NCBI RefSeq assembly: GCF_016900115.1
Contig: NZ_JACJJQ010000011.1
Coordinates: 1-50,174, forward strand
Reading direction: 5' to 3'
Length of the DNA: 50,174 nucleotides
Source: Limosilactobacillus alvi
Lineage (GTDB): Bacteria > Bacillota > Bacilli > Lactobacillales > Lactobacillaceae
Position numbers and translations under genes: made by a program. Shown piece after piece: positions 19,873 through 28,323 of the stretch. How positions within the stretch are numbered: position 1 is the first letter of the stretch; every line of letters begins with the position of its first letter. The notes beneath the pieces were generated by a model. The model saw only the letters and a list, made by a program, of their open reading frames with translations, had not been told where the DNA came from and ran no database searches.

Positions 19873-19881
19873 ATTATATCA
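19873..19881 (-). promoter_or_regulatory. murF promoter, extended -10
   Basis: Minus strand: TGA then TATAAT (19873-19878), a full -10 with extended TG. The -35 region is poor. Confidence 0.65.
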
Positions 19882-19904
19882 CCGAACAGAGACGAGTGCG
19901 AATT

Positions 19905-20000
19905 AGATAAAAAGCTTTCTCAAGACTGAGGCCTTATTTAGAGGGTCAGATCGTTAGGGAGAGCTTCAAGGTAACCTAAAGCCATCGCACTTGTTACCTC
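19905..20000 (-). other. Structured intergenic element upstream of murF, possible small ORF
   Basis: On the minus strand, GGAGG precedes an ATG by 11 bases, opening a 15-codon frame (MALGYLEALPNDLTL) that ends in TAA. AGGTAAC and GTTACCT can form a 7 bp stem across its start. After it, CTCAGTCTTGAG forms a small hairpin followed by TTTTT, giving a terminator-like end just before the murF promoter. It could be a small RNA, a leader peptide or a decayed repeat; part of it resembles elements in the sucrose operon. I cannot assign a function. Confidence 0.3.
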
Positions 20001-20052
20001 CAATCTTATTTATGCGGGTTGCTGATTTTATACACAATGTAATCTTAGAAAT

Positions 20053-20085
20053 AAAAAAGAAGCCGAGATTTTCTCCCCACTTCTT
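20053..20085 (-). terminator. Terminator of lemA-htpX
   Basis: An AAGAAG...CTTCTT stem with an inner GAGA/TCTC pairing is followed by a T run on the minus strand. It begins 7 bases after the htpX stop. Confidence 0.75.
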
Positions 20086-20091
20086 AATTCA

Positions 20092-20973
20092 TCACAGCTG
20101 CTTTAACCGTTCAATTCGCGCATCTAGCGGCGGATGGGTGTCAAACAAATGACTAAACTTACTTCCCGCCGGTTCGTTAATATACAGCGCTGAACTGTTT
20201 GGATCGGCATTTTGCATTGCCGGAGCACCCTTAAGTGCTTCCAACGCTCGAATCATCCCTTGCGGATTTCTTGTTAGTTCCACTGCTCCAGCATCGGCAA
20301 GGTATTCCCGATTTCTGGAAAGGGCCATTTGGGCAATGGTAGCGGCAAGGGGCGCTAAAATAATTAGCAAAATGGAACCGAAAATGGCAATAATCCCACC
20401 ACCGTCACGCCGGTCATCATCTCTATGTCCACCAAACCACCAAAAATTGCTAGCAAAGTTAACTAACAAACTAATTGCTGAAGCCAGGGCTAAGGCAATC
20501 GTTTGTAAACGAATATCATAATTTCGTACGTGAGTCATTTCATGGGCCATAACACCTTCAAGCTCTTCACGGTCCATAATGGCCAGTAAACCAGTCGTTG
20601 CTGCCACTGCCGCATGTTCAGGGTTATTTCCCGTTGCAAAAGCATTAGGACTGGGATCATCAATTACAAAAACTCGCGGCATTGGCACTTGAGCCACCAT
20701 CGCCATATCTTCCACCACGTGCCATAATTCTGGATATTGATTAGCATCCGTAATTTCATGAGCATTATTCATACTCATTACCACGTCGGTTGATTGCCCC
20801 ACCATCACCGACACATAAATCAAAGTAATAATTAGGGCAATAATAACCCCACCAACGGTCGAGCCGGCAAATAATCGCCCCACCGCTGCTCCAATTAGGG
20901 CCACTAAGAAGGTAAAACCGGCCATCACATAAATTGTCCGGCGTTTATTCATTGCTATTTGTTGATATAACAT
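20092..20973 (-). CDS. htpX: Membrane zinc metalloprotease HtpX
   Basis: Integral membrane M48 protease that helps clear misfolded membrane proteins, with a role overlapping FtsH. The 293-residue protein has two N-terminal membrane segments (about 14-32 and 42-60), the zinc motif HEMTH (144-148), two further hydrophobic segments (about 155-175 and 190-215) and the third zinc ligand Glu in [13 protein letters not shown]. It starts 10 bases after lemA, and the lemA-htpX pair is conserved in Firmicutes. Confidence 0.97.
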   Translation of the reverse strand: MLYQQIAMNKRRTIYVMAGFTFLVALIGAAVGRLFAGSTVGGVIIALIITLIYVSVMVGQSTDVVMSMNNAHEITDANQYPELWHVVEDMAMVAQVPMPRVFVIDDPSPNAFATGNNPEHAAVAATTGLLAIMDREELEGVMAHEMTHVRNYDIRLQTIALALASAISLLVNFASNFWWFGGHRDDDRRDGGGIIAIFGSILLIILAPLAATIAQMALSRNREYLADAGAVELTRNPQGMIRALEALKGAPAMQNADPNSSALYINEPAGSKFSHLFDTHPPLDARIERLKQL

Positions 20974-20983
20974 CGGACTTCCC

Positions 20984-21553
20984 CTAATCTAAATCGTCAA
21001 AAGAAACCTTTGGTGCTTCCTTAGCCGTATCTGGCACTTGGAGGTAATCCATCGCCGTAAAGTGGTGCTTTTTCGCTATAATATTTGCCGGGAAGTTTTG
21101 AATCTTAGCATTTAAATTGGCTACAACTGAGTTGTAAAGTTGGCGCGAGTAGGCAATCTTATTTTCCGTATTACTTAATTCTTCCATCAACTTACTGTAC
21201 TCCGTACTTGCCTTTAAATCGGGGTAGTTTTCAGCAACCGCATAAAGTGAGTTGAGGGCCCCCGTTAGCTTATCAGCAACTTCCATTACTCCCTTGTGGT
21301 CACTTGATGGCATCGCAACCATTTGTTGCCGCAATTGGGTAACCTTTTCCAAGGTTTTTTGTTCATACTTACTGTACCCCTTAACGGTTGAAAGTAAGTT
21401 CGGGATTAAATCGTTCCGTCGTTGCAATTGAACGTCGATTTGACTCCAAGCTTCTTGCGCATGGGTCCGTAGGTTAACCAAATTGTTGTAAGCCGAAATA
21501 TACCAAATAACAATTACAGCAACAATTACAATCACAATAATTAAAGCTATCAT
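20984..21553 (-). CDS. lemA: LemA family membrane protein
   Basis: A 189-residue protein with one N-terminal membrane segment (about residues 2-20, very Ile/Val rich) followed by a helical, coiled-coil-rich domain with the LemA signature ([19 protein letters not shown]). The cellular role is not established; it is often next to htpX. The ATG at 21553 is preferred because GGAGG lies six bases upstream; the alternative TTG at 21565 is part of that site. It has its own promoter and is co-transcribed with htpX. Confidence 0.93.
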   Translation of the reverse strand: MIALIIVIVIVAVIVIWYISAYNNLVNLRTHAQEAWSQIDVQLQRRNDLIPNLLSTVKGYSKYEQKTLEKVTQLRQQMVAMPSSDHKGVMEVADKLTGALNSLYAVAENYPDLKASTEYSKLMEELSNTENKIAYSRQLYNSVVANLNAKIQNFPANIIAKKHHFTAMDYLQVPDTAKEAPKVSFDDLD

Positions 21554-21584
21554 TTTTTCCTCCAATATTCTATTTGATCATCTA

Positions 21585-21613
21585 ATTGTACCAATTCTCT
21601 TAATTTGTGCCTA
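21585..21613 (-). promoter_or_regulatory. lemA-htpX promoter
   Basis: Minus strand: TAGGCA (21608-21613), a 17 bp spacer and TACAAT (21585-21590) with extended TG. It is divergent from the phosphatase promoter. Confidence 0.6.
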
Positions 21614-21641
21614 GCCAAAACTAACCGGGTGGTAATTATCT

Positions 21642-21647
21642 TATAAT
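21642..21647 (+). promoter_or_regulatory. -10 box upstream of the phosphatase gene
   Basis: A full TATAAT lies 43 bases before the ATG. A TATGAT at 21653-21658 is an alternative. No convincing -35 is present. Confidence 0.45.
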
Positions 21648-21689
21648 TCTCTTATGATTTAGGTAGAACCATCAAAAGGAGAAATCTTT

Positions 21690-22154
21690 ATGAAAGTATT
21701 ATTTGTTTGTCTTGGTAATATTTGTCGCTCCCCAATGGCCGAGGCAATGTTTTTAAAAGAACTTCAAGATGCTAATTTAACTAGCCAAGTTGAAGTCGCA
21801 TCGGCGGCCACTAGTTCCCATGAAGAAGGCAATCGTCCTCACCCAGGGGCGCGCAAGATTATGGAAAAGTACCATCTTAATGATCGCGAGCACCGGTCAC
21901 GGCCGATTACAATGACAGACTTTGCTAATTACGATTTGATTATCGGGATGGACGAGATGAATATGCATAATTTAAAAGCCATGGCACCACGTCAATATCA
22001 AGATAAAGTGTATGCCATCAATGACTTTACCCCCGGTCACAAGGGCGAACCAATCCCTGATCCATGGTATACTCATCGCTTCCAAGATACCTATGACAGT
22101 TTGGCCCTGGCTTTGCCGAACTGGTTAAATTACGTGAAGAAACAGATTCAATAA
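21690..22154 (+). CDS. Low-molecular-weight protein-tyrosine phosphatase
   Basis: A cytoplasmic phosphatase of 154 residues. The active-site loop CLGNICRS (residues 7-14) has the nucleophile Cys7 and Arg13, and the general acid Asp lies in IPDPWYT near residue 120. In Firmicutes such enzymes often counter tyrosine kinases of polysaccharide synthesis, but no kinase or capsule gene is nearby, so the target is unknown. The start follows AAAGGAG. Its last codons form one arm of an inverted repeat shared with the convergent lipoprotein gene. Confidence 0.93.
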   Translation: MKVLFVCLGNICRSPMAEAMFLKELQDANLTSQVEVASAATSSHEEGNRPHPGARKIMEKYHLNDREHRSRPITMTDFANYDLIIGMDEMNMHNLKAMAPRQYQDKVYAINDFTPGHKGEPIPDPWYTHRFQDTYDSLALALPNWLNYVKKQIQ

Positions 22155-22193
22155 AAAAAGCTGCCATAATGGCAGCCTTTTTTATTGAATCTG
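22143..22193. terminator. Bidirectional terminator spanning both convergent gene ends
   Basis: Two 24-base arms (22143-22166 and 22170-22193) are inverted copies with one mismatch and a 3-base loop. The core GCTGCCA/TGGCAGC has A and T runs on both sides, so it can terminate both strands. The arms run into the last codons of both genes. Confidence 0.9.
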
Positions 22194-22865
22194 AGTAATC
22201 TGCTTTGTTGTGGCATTAAAGTCATATATACCGACAAAGTTGGCAACTGACCCATCCGCATTATCTTGTCGAACTTCAAACCGGTAAACATTCCCATTTT
22301 TGCTGACGGGGATAATTCCGTAGCCTTCTTTATTAAAGCCGGCTTGACTGGCAAAAGTATTAACGACATCTTCACTTGTGGCAGAAGCAACACTTGCATT
22401 AGCTGCTGAACTATTACTATTTGAATTAGCTTGACTCGTAGCGTTTGTGCTCGTCCCTGACTCTTTTGCCGAAGCAATTTGACTCCGCAACTTACTGTAA
22501 GCAGATTTCATGCTCGAACTAGTTGACTTAACTGTTGATAAACTAGTTGCCGCTTCATCGTAATTATTGTCTTTTAAGCTACTCTTAGCTGCTAAGTAGT
22601 TCTTAAGATCGCGCCGCAATGCTGATGTCGTCGTTGTCTGGTGGTCTAAAGCATTTAACTTATCAAGCGCTGCTTGGTATTTTCCTTCGCTGATCAAATG
22701 GTTGGCTTGCTTAACCGCTGTCGCCGTTGAATCCATCGTTTGGGTACTGCTTGATTTAGCCGAACTGCCACTTGGAGTAGCGGAATTACCACATGCCGCT
22801 AAGGACAAAGCCATCCCCAGTGTAACTGTCCCAATTAAAATGCGTTTTCCAAATTGGCTTGCCAT
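22182..22865 (-). CDS. Predicted lipoprotein of unknown function
   Basis: A 227-residue secreted protein with a lipoprotein signal peptide: a basic start, a hydrophobic stretch and the lipobox SLAAC, so Cys25 would be lipidated. Residues 26-45 are Ser/Thr-rich. Residues about 47-135 form a helical, repeat-like region (EGKYQAALDKLNAL and NNYDEAATSLS resemble TPR-type helices), then a Ser/Asn/Ala linker, then a small domain (about 165-227) ending TKQITQIQ. I do not recognise the C-terminal domain. The ATG follows AGGAGG. A weak extended -10 (TGT TAAAAT) lies upstream. Confidence 0.85.
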   Translation of the reverse strand: MASQFGKRILIGTVTLGMALSLAACGNSATPSGSSAKSSSTQTMDSTATAVKQANHLISEGKYQAALDKLNALDHQTTTTSALRRDLKNYLAAKSSLKDNNYDEAATSLSTVKSTSSSMKSAYSKLRSQIASAKESGTSTNATSQANSNSNSSAANASVASATSEDVVNTFASQAGFNKEGYGIIPVSKNGNVYRFEVRQDNADGSVANFVGIYDFNATTKQITQIQ

Positions 22866-22947
22866 GATGGATCCTCCTAATTCTTCCGAAGTTATTTTAG
22901 TTGATACAACATTATTTTAACATTTTCTGGTAATCAGTACACTTATT

Positions 22948-23952
22948 TTAGTACTCTCCATTAATTTTATAATTTTTTACTGTGGATCCTAATTTTAAGT
23001 TAACCGATAAAACGACTTCTTCCGGAACCGCTTGTTGGTTAAGCTTAGCTTCTAGTAATTCAATAGCTTTCTTTGCCATTGCTGGAATTGGTTGAACCAC
23101 TGTAGCTAAACGGGGTAAAAGTCGTTGGGTGGTTTGGGTCCCATCATAACCAATAATTTGTAGTTGATCGGGAACTACATAGCCATTCTCAACTGCTAAA
23201 TCTAACAGGGTGGCCGCATCAAGATCATTACTGGTAAAAATCGCATCAACTTCTGGGTGTTCTATGAAAATTTTTTGCAATGCTTCCCGGTTTTGTTTGG
23301 GATCCGGTAAGCTTGGATAGGTAATTGCTGGTCGATCGTGAGCTTTCATTACCGCTTCATAAGCCCGGCGCCGCGCCGTATCTTGATCATTGAGCGGTGA
23401 TAAATCATCCGTATGAATAATATACTTGGCTCCCCGCTGAATCAGGGCCTCACAAGCCTGTTTTGCCCCACCATAGTTATCAGAATAAACAACTGGAATA
23501 TCAGACCGTAAAAATCGATCAATTGCTACAATCGGTAAATTAGTATTTTGATACTCAGGAATATTAGCGTTATGGGTTGCAATTATTAGACCATCCACCT
23601 GGTGGCCCAGTAATTGGCGTAAATAACGTTGTTCTTTTTCGGGATCATTGAGAGCATCCCCCACCAATACCTTGTAACCCTTTTTAAAAAGCTCATGTTC
23701 CATCGCTGCTGTTAGTTCTCCAAAAAACGGGTTCCCTACGGTTGGAACAATAATTCCGATTAAATTTGTACGTTGCGAATGCATCTGGCGAGCAATAACA
23801 TTCGGATGATAGTCCAGTCTTTCCATTGCCTGCTCGACTTTTAAGATTGTCCTTTGACTTAAGTAGCCACGCCGATTGATTACCCGCGAAACTGTAGCTC
23901 GTGAAACTCCCGCTAGCTTTGCAACATCTTCTAATTTGATTCTTTGACTCAC
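22948..23952 (-). CDS. LacI-family transcriptional regulator, probably of the sucrose operon
   Basis: A 334-residue regulator with an N-terminal LacI helix-turn-helix (KLEDVAKLAGVSRATVSRVI, about residues 6-25), a hinge helix, and a periplasmic-binding-protein-like effector domain. It lies directly downstream of sucrose phosphorylase on the same strand, but behind that gene's terminator, with its own upstream region. Its own promoter area has an 8+4+8 palindrome, and the carrier operon upstream region has a palindrome with the same arms, so both self-regulation and operon control are plausible. The effector is inferred to be sucrose or a related sugar. Confidence 0.9.
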   Translation of the reverse strand: MSQRIKLEDVAKLAGVSRATVSRVINRRGYLSQRTILKVEQAMERLDYHPNVIARQMHSQRTNLIGIIVPTVGNPFFGELTAAMEHELFKKGYKVLVGDALNDPEKEQRYLRQLLGHQVDGLIIATHNANIPEYQNTNLPIVAIDRFLRSDIPVVYSDNYGGAKQACEALIQRGAKYIIHTDDLSPLNDQDTARRRAYEAVMKAHDRPAITYPSLPDPKQNREALQKIFIEHPEVDAIFTSNDLDAATLLDLAVENGYVVPDQLQIIGYDGTQTTQRLLPRLATVVQPIPAMAKKAIELLEAKLNQQAVPEEVVLSVNLKLGSTVKNYKINGEY

Positions 23953-23971
23953 GTTCTCAACCCTACTCTAC

Positions 23972-23991
23972 AAAATAATACTGATTATTTT
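23972..23991. promoter_or_regulatory. Candidate operator palindrome at the LacI-type gene
   Basis: A perfect palindrome AAAATAAT, ACTG, ATTATTTT lies 19 bases upstream of the regulator start. It shares arms with the palindrome at 27177-27194. Confidence 0.45.
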
Positions 23992-24004
23992 AACAGTTTT
24001 TACC

Positions 24005-24060
24005 AACTAAAAACAGGATAAGGATGCCAAAAAGTCCGGCTTAGTATCCTTATCCTGTTT
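24005..24060 (-). terminator. Terminator of the sucrose operon
   Basis: A 15 bp perfect stem (24011-24025 with 24046-24060) encloses a small GCC/GGC hairpin and is followed by a T run on the minus strand. It lies 64 bases after gtfA. Confidence 0.85.
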
Positions 24061-24124
24061 GTTGATTTTTAACGCAAAACGCTTTATTTAGGAGAAAAGA
24101 AGGTTAATTGGATTGCGTTAGTTT

Positions 24125-25582
24125 TTAGTTTTGTTCCATCACTACTTGACCATTCGCGGTAATCTTAAAGGTCTTCTTAGTAGCATCAGCTTCTAAAACG
24201 GCCACATTATCACCAGTATGGTCTTGGCGGACGACCTTAATCGTCGTTTCACTCGGAGTCGTAACTTCGATTGAACCATCTAAGTCAAAGGCCGTAAAGT
24301 TATTCCGCCACGTCAACAACTTCAATAAGTTGGCAACAACTGGCCGTTGAACTTCATGGGCAACTTCTTCTTTAGAGTAGTAATGCCGGTTGATATTCCG
24401 CCCTTCCTTCGTTTCTTCTAGCAACTTTAAGTCATTAGATCCAGCTAACAGACCAACATAGTAAATCATTGGAATCCCTGGTGCAAAAATTTGGACGGCC
24501 CGTGCAAGCAAGTATGCCCGGTCATCATCTCCTAAAGCTGAGTAGTAGGTAGAGTTAATTTGGTAAATATCTAAGTTATGATATTCCGCTGACGAGTATT
24601 TTCGCTTAACGTTCGCCCCAACCTTGTAAAGTTCATTGGAAGCGTATTCGATTTCATCATCCGTCAAAATATCCTTAGCATCAACAACTCCGATTCCATC
24701 ATGAGTATCCAGAGTAGTAAATTGCTTCATCGGCGACATCTTAAGCCACTTCGCAAGCCGGTTCGTCTTACCAGAATAAAGGGTGTACAAGGTCGTCATT
24801 GGTAAAGTGAAGTCATAAATGTAAAAATCATGCGCTGAGATCTTTTGGGGAATCGTGTAGTGTTCGTGGATTTCAGGTAAAATCTCGGCCTTATAAGGTG
24901 CAAGCGTCTCCTGAATTTCATTCAAAAGATCCCAGATTTCTGGTTCAACAAAGAAATCGTTAGTACCAATCTTCTTAACGGCATAGGCAAAGGCATCCAA
25001 CCGGATCATATCAGCTCCGTGTTTAACCATATCAATCAAAGTTTGCTTAAAGAAATCATTGGCAATTTTACTCTTAACGTTAATATCAATTTGTTCTTCA
25101 CCGAAAGTATTCCAGAGATGTTCTTTGCTACCGTCATTAAATTCAATAACTTGTTCTGGTGCTTTATCCTTCCGTTTGTAAATCAAATCAATATCTGCTT
25201 GAGTTGGTCGATTTTCACCTGCTTGTTCCCAGAATTTTTCCCACCGAATAAAGAAGTCCCGGTACTTTGAATCATCATGTTTGGCCTTAAAATCCTGATA
25301 CATTTCTGACTTCTTTGAAATGTGGTTAATCATAAAATCGAACATTAAGTAATAATCTTCCCCTAAAGCTTCAACATCGGACCAGTCACCAAAAGCTGGA
25401 TCAACCATATCATAACGGTATGGTGCAAACCCCCGGTCACCCGTTGATGGAAAGAATGGTAACAGGTGAACCCCACCAATTGCATCCTTAATGTACTTCT
25501 TTAAGACTTCATGGGTTTCCTTGATATTCTTTCCCATTGAATCAGAATACGTAATCAACATGGCTTTATTTTTAATTGGCAT
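24125..25582 (-). CDS. gtfA: Sucrose phosphorylase (GH13)
   Basis: Cleaves sucrose with phosphate to glucose-1-phosphate and fructose, saving one ATP per hexose. The 485-residue protein is a GH13 subfamily 18 enzyme of standard length. Visible catalytic residues are the nucleophile Asp196 (RLDAFAYA), the acid/base Glu237 (LPEIHEHY) and the transition-state Asp295 (LDTHDG). The ATG follows GGAGG. It is downstream of an MFS carrier in the same operon and upstream of a LacI-type regulator, so the three form a sugar-use module. Related enzymes act on sucrose 6'-phosphate or glucosylglycerate; with no PTS gene here, free sucrose is the likeliest substrate. Confidence 0.93.
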   Translation of the reverse strand: MPIKNKAMLITYSDSMGKNIKETHEVLKKYIKDAIGGVHLLPFFPSTGDRGFAPYRYDMVDPAFGDWSDVEALGEDYYLMFDFMINHISKKSEMYQDFKAKHDDSKYRDFFIRWEKFWEQAGENRPTQADIDLIYKRKDKAPEQVIEFNDGSKEHLWNTFGEEQIDINVKSKIANDFFKQTLIDMVKHGADMIRLDAFAYAVKKIGTNDFFVEPEIWDLLNEIQETLAPYKAEILPEIHEHYTIPQKISAHDFYIYDFTLPMTTLYTLYSGKTNRLAKWLKMSPMKQFTTLDTHDGIGVVDAKDILTDDEIEYASNELYKVGANVKRKYSSAEYHNLDIYQINSTYYSALGDDDRAYLLARAVQIFAPGIPMIYYVGLLAGSNDLKLLEETKEGRNINRHYYSKEEVAHEVQRPVVANLLKLLTWRNNFTAFDLDGSIEVTTPSETTIKVVRQDHTGDNVAVLEADATKKTFKITANGQVVMEQN

Positions 25583-25624
25583 TTTTTATTCCTCCAAATG
25601 TGTAAATTTTTGCTTTTAAATTAT

Positions 25625-25685
25625 GCAAGGACTCAGTCTTGAATCCGGCTACGCTACCTTCTATGGCCGATTGTCCTTATTATCG
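25625..25685 (-). repeat. Structured element between carrier and gtfA (copy 1)
   Basis: On the minus strand, AAGGACAAT starts at the carrier stop and pairs with GTCCTT about 50 bases later, with an inner stem AATC-GGC against GCC-GATT. A related element lies at 27015-27085 upstream of the carrier. It could slow or attenuate transcription inside the operon or stabilise mRNA ends; there is no long T run. Confidence 0.55.
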
Positions 25686-26909
25686 TGTCATTTCGGGAAG
25701 CGACTTTTTTATTCCAATCCGCTTTCCATGAATGGTGAGATAGATTAAAGCGGCAATTATCAACAAAGCAATTCCGTAAGCTAGGAATGGAGCGGCTAAA
25801 CCTGTCCCTTTAAGAGGAACGTTTAGCATCGTGTTTAGCCATTCCGCCAGAGTTGGGGAGAAAAAGGCCCCAAAGTTAAATCCAATCAATACCATTGACG
25901 TTACCAAAGGTTGACGCTTAGCTGGTGCTAAACCTGGTAAAAGATTAAAGATCATTGGGGATACTAATTGTAGTGGAAAACCGATTAACAGGAGTCCCAT
26001 CACTAACAAGCCAAAATTATTTCGTCCAAAATAGAACAAGAAATTAGCTAAAGCCATCAAACCTAGCCCCAGATAGATAGTTCCAAAACCAAACCGACGA
26101 TTAATCGCTCCGTAGAAAATTCCACCGAGTGTGGCCCCAATTAACATTAAAGATAAGTAGTTGGCGGCCCCGGTATATGCAGATCCCTTAAGAAAAACCG
26201 CTAAACTAGCAAACCGATTTTCCATGCCAACATAATCAACAACGAGAAAGAAGGCAAATAAGATTAATAAGGCTACCCGGGGACTCGTTTTCGTGATCGT
26301 GTCTGGCGTAGCAGTTAGTTTTTCCACGGGCTGATCTTGACTTGGTCGATCATTTGGCACCTCTAAGGCAAAGAATAACAGCACTACAAAGGCCAGTAGG
26401 TAAACTAAAAATGAAAAATGCCAACCGCCAATGGTTAATAAAATACCTGCAATAAATAAGGTGGTCGCTTGCCCAATTTGTTCAGCAGCAGCCCGCCATC
26501 CAAGCATTTGCGCCCGGGTTGCCCCTTCGTACCAAACAGAGATCAAGGCAATGGCTTGCGAATTATACAGCCCATACCCTGCTCCCAATAGTAACCGAGA
26601 AGCTAAGATTAAAGCGTAATTATGAAGATTGAAGAATGGAACAATTCCCATTACCCCAACTAAAGTAACTCCGGCCATGATCATTTGCTTATCAGATACT
26701 TTGAGCCAAGTCTGTAATAGTGGTGATAAAACTACGAAGATCATCACCGCAAAGGATGGCATCGTTGCTAAATATTCGGCTTGAGTTTGACTAACATTTA
26801 GAGCTACCTTCAATTGGGGTAAAGCTCCTTGAACCGCATAGGCACTGGTCAGCATAAACGAGACCGATAAGAAGGCAAGCTTCTCAACAATCGAATCCTT
26901 TTTCTGCAT
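25680..26909 (-). CDS. MFS transporter, probable sucrose or sugar carrier
   Basis: A 409-residue integral membrane protein with about 12 hydrophobic segments in two halves and a loop around residues 195-215, typical of the major facilitator superfamily. Sequence alone does not give the substrate. Its place as the first gene of an operon with sucrose phosphorylase suggests uptake of sucrose or another phosphorylase substrate. The start at 26909 has AAAGGAG upstream at slightly long spacing (11 bases). Its last codons (EMTR) run into a structured element that also occurs upstream of the gene. Confidence 0.85.
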   Translation of the reverse strand: MQKKDSIVEKLAFLSVSFMLTSAYAVQGALPQLKVALNVSQTQAEYLATMPSFAVMIFVVLSPLLQTWLKVSDKQMIMAGVTLVGVMGIVPFFNLHNYALILASRLLLGAGYGLYNSQAIALISVWYEGATRAQMLGWRAAAEQIGQATTLFIAGILLTIGGWHFSFLVYLLAFVVLLFFALEVPNDRPSQDQPVEKLTATPDTITKTSPRVALLILFAFFLVVDYVGMENRFASLAVFLKGSAYTGAANYLSLMLIGATLGGIFYGAINRRFGFGTIYLGLGLMALANFLFYFGRNNFGLLVMGLLLIGFPLQLVSPMIFNLLPGLAPAKRQPLVTSMVLIGFNFGAFFSPTLAEWLNTMLNVPLKGTGLAAPFLAYGIALLIIAALIYLTIHGKRIGIKKSLPEMTR

Positions 26910-27014
26910 CGCAATAAAAACTCCTTTGATATTAAGTATTTAGCTTTAAGGTGTAGCTAGTATTTTTCTTGACTACATCCTGTACAATTTAGCTTTCCTA
27001 GGTGAGCTAACACT

Positions 27015-27085
27015 CTAGATAAGGACTTCGTCTTGAACCCGACGATCCCGTCTTATACGATTAATTGTCCTTATTCTCGTGTCAT
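27015..27085 (-). repeat. Structured element in the carrier leader (copy 2)
   Basis: Minus strand: GATGACACGA, then AAGGACAATTAATC, and TTCAAGACGAAGTCCTT near the end; ATAAGGAC pairs with GTCCTTAT, enclosing a GACG/CGTC hairpin. Copy 1 (25625-25685) shares the ATGACACGA and AATAAGGACAAT segments and the TTCAAGAC-GTCCTT end. The shared part includes codons for the carrier's last residues, so this may be the tail of a lost paralogue. Confidence 0.5.
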
Positions 27086-27133
27086 CTCGCGGCAAGCTTG
27101 TTCTTCTCTCTGATGTGTTTCGAAACTACCAAG

Positions 27134-27162
27134 AGATTATCATGTAAAGCGGTTTCTGTCAA
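27134..27162 (-). promoter_or_regulatory. Promoter of the carrier-gtfA operon, with cre-like site
   Basis: Minus strand: TTGACA (27157-27162), a 17 bp spacer and TAATCT (27134-27139) with extended TGA. A cre-like sequence (27143-27158, core AAAGCGGTTTC on the plus strand) lies between the hexamers, suggesting catabolite control by CcpA. Confidence 0.55.
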
Positions 27163-27176
27163 TCGAGTAACATAAA

Positions 27177-27194
27177 AAATAATTTTAATTATTT
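27177..27194. promoter_or_regulatory. Candidate LacI-type operator upstream of the carrier operon
   Basis: A perfect palindrome AAATAAT, TTTA, ATTATTT lies 15 bases upstream of the -35 box. Its arms equal those at 23972-23991. AT-richness means chance cannot be excluded. Confidence 0.4.
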
Positions 27195-27203
27195 AAATTT
27201 GTA

Positions 27204-27240
27204 AAGAAAAAGCGATCAAGGCGTAGTTCCTCAATCGCTT
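27204..27240 (-). terminator. Terminator of prs
   Basis: A 12 bp stem (27210-27221 with 27229-27240, two wobble pairs) is followed on the minus strand by TTTTTCTTT. Confidence 0.85.
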
Positions 27241-27261
27241 AGTAATATAAGTAGGCCGTTC

Positions 27262-28248
27262 CTAATTAGCTTCGCCCTCTTGCTTGAAGCGTTCGTTAAA
27301 GAGTGGGCTAACGGGCCGATTTTCATTGATCCGCTTGATTGCAGCACCAATCAATGGTCCAACGGATACTTGCTTAATCTTATTAATTTGCTTTTCTTCT
27401 GGAAGCCGAATTGAATCGGTGACAACAACTTCTTTAATCGGAGAAGCTTCCAACCGTTCAATTGCTGGACCTGAAAGAACCGCGTGGGTACATGAAGCGT
27501 AAACTTCCTTTGCTCCGGCATCAATTAAGGCTTGCGCCCCTTTACTAATCGTCCCGGCGGTATCAATCATATCATCAATCATGATACACTTTTTACCCTT
27601 AACATCCCCAATGATGTTCATAATTTGGGCAACATTTGCCTTAGGACGCCGCTTATCGATAATGGCAATTGGTGCCTTCAAAAATTCAGCTAATGCCCGC
27701 GCCCGGACAACCCCACCATGGTCAGGAGAAATGACAACCGCATCGTCAGCGACCCCTTCCCGGATAAAGTAATCGGCTAACAATGGTGCTCCCATCAAGT
27801 GATCTACCGGAATATCAAAGAACCCTTGAATTTGGGCAGCGTGTAAGTCAAGGGCAACCACCCGGTTTACCCCCGCGTTTTGCAACATATTAGCAACTAA
27901 CTTAGCGGTAATTGGTTCGCGAGAACGCGCCTTCCGATCTTGGCGCGCATAACCATAATATGGAATTACTACATTGATGGTCTTGGCACTTGCTCGCCGC
28001 AAGGCATCAACCAAAATCAATAACTCCATCAGATTGTCGTTAACTGGTGCTGATGTTGATTGAATTACGTAAACGTTGTCGCCCCGGATACTTTCCTCAA
28101 TATTGATTTGAATTTCCCCATCGCTAAACCGATCAACAGACAACTTTCCAAGTTCAACCCCAACTTCAGCAGCAATTTTTTCTGCCAATGGTCGGTTGGA
28201 ACTTAAAGCAAAAATTTTGAGTTTTGAATCAAAATAACGTTCTTTCAT
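27262..28248 (-). CDS. prs: Ribose-phosphate pyrophosphokinase
   Basis: Makes PRPP from ribose-5-phosphate and ATP, feeding purine, pyrimidine, NAD, His and Trp synthesis. The 328-residue protein has the usual two PRT-like domains and the PRPP loop [13 protein letters not shown] near residue 225. The ATG at 28248 follows GGAGG; an in-frame extension to 28320 lacks a ribosome binding site. It ends the purR-glmU-prs run. Having prs with purR is meaningful because PurR senses PRPP. Confidence 0.97.
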   Translation of the reverse strand: MKERYFDSKLKIFALSSNRPLAEKIAAEVGVELGKLSVDRFSDGEIQINIEESIRGDNVYVIQSTSAPVNDNLMELLILVDALRRASAKTINVVIPYYGYARQDRKARSREPITAKLVANMLQNAGVNRVVALDLHAAQIQGFFDIPVDHLMGAPLLADYFIREGVADDAVVISPDHGGVVRARALAEFLKAPIAIIDKRRPKANVAQIMNIIGDVKGKKCIMIDDMIDTAGTISKGAQALIDAGAKEVYASCTHAVLSGPAIERLEASPIKEVVVTDSIRLPEEKQINKIKQVSVGPLIGAAIKRINENRPVSPLFNERFKQEGEAN

Positions 28249-28323
28249 TAGGTCCTCCGATTTTGAAATACTCCCGTCATTGTTCTTCTCCATGATATTA
28301 ATAAGTTGGGGAAAAAGCAAGAA

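Larger units (their letters stand above)
26910..27200 (-). other. Leader and regulatory region of the carrier-gtfA operon
   Basis: This gap has no gene. It holds, in order of transcription, a palindrome, a promoter with a cre-like sequence, and a ~70 bp copy of the element found after the carrier gene. The predicted untranslated leader is about 215 bases, unusually long for this window. Confidence 0.6.

Noticed and set aside
19905-20000. T-box riboswitch upstream of murF
   Set aside because: There is no T-box core (AGGGTGGxACCGCG) and no specifier-type stem.
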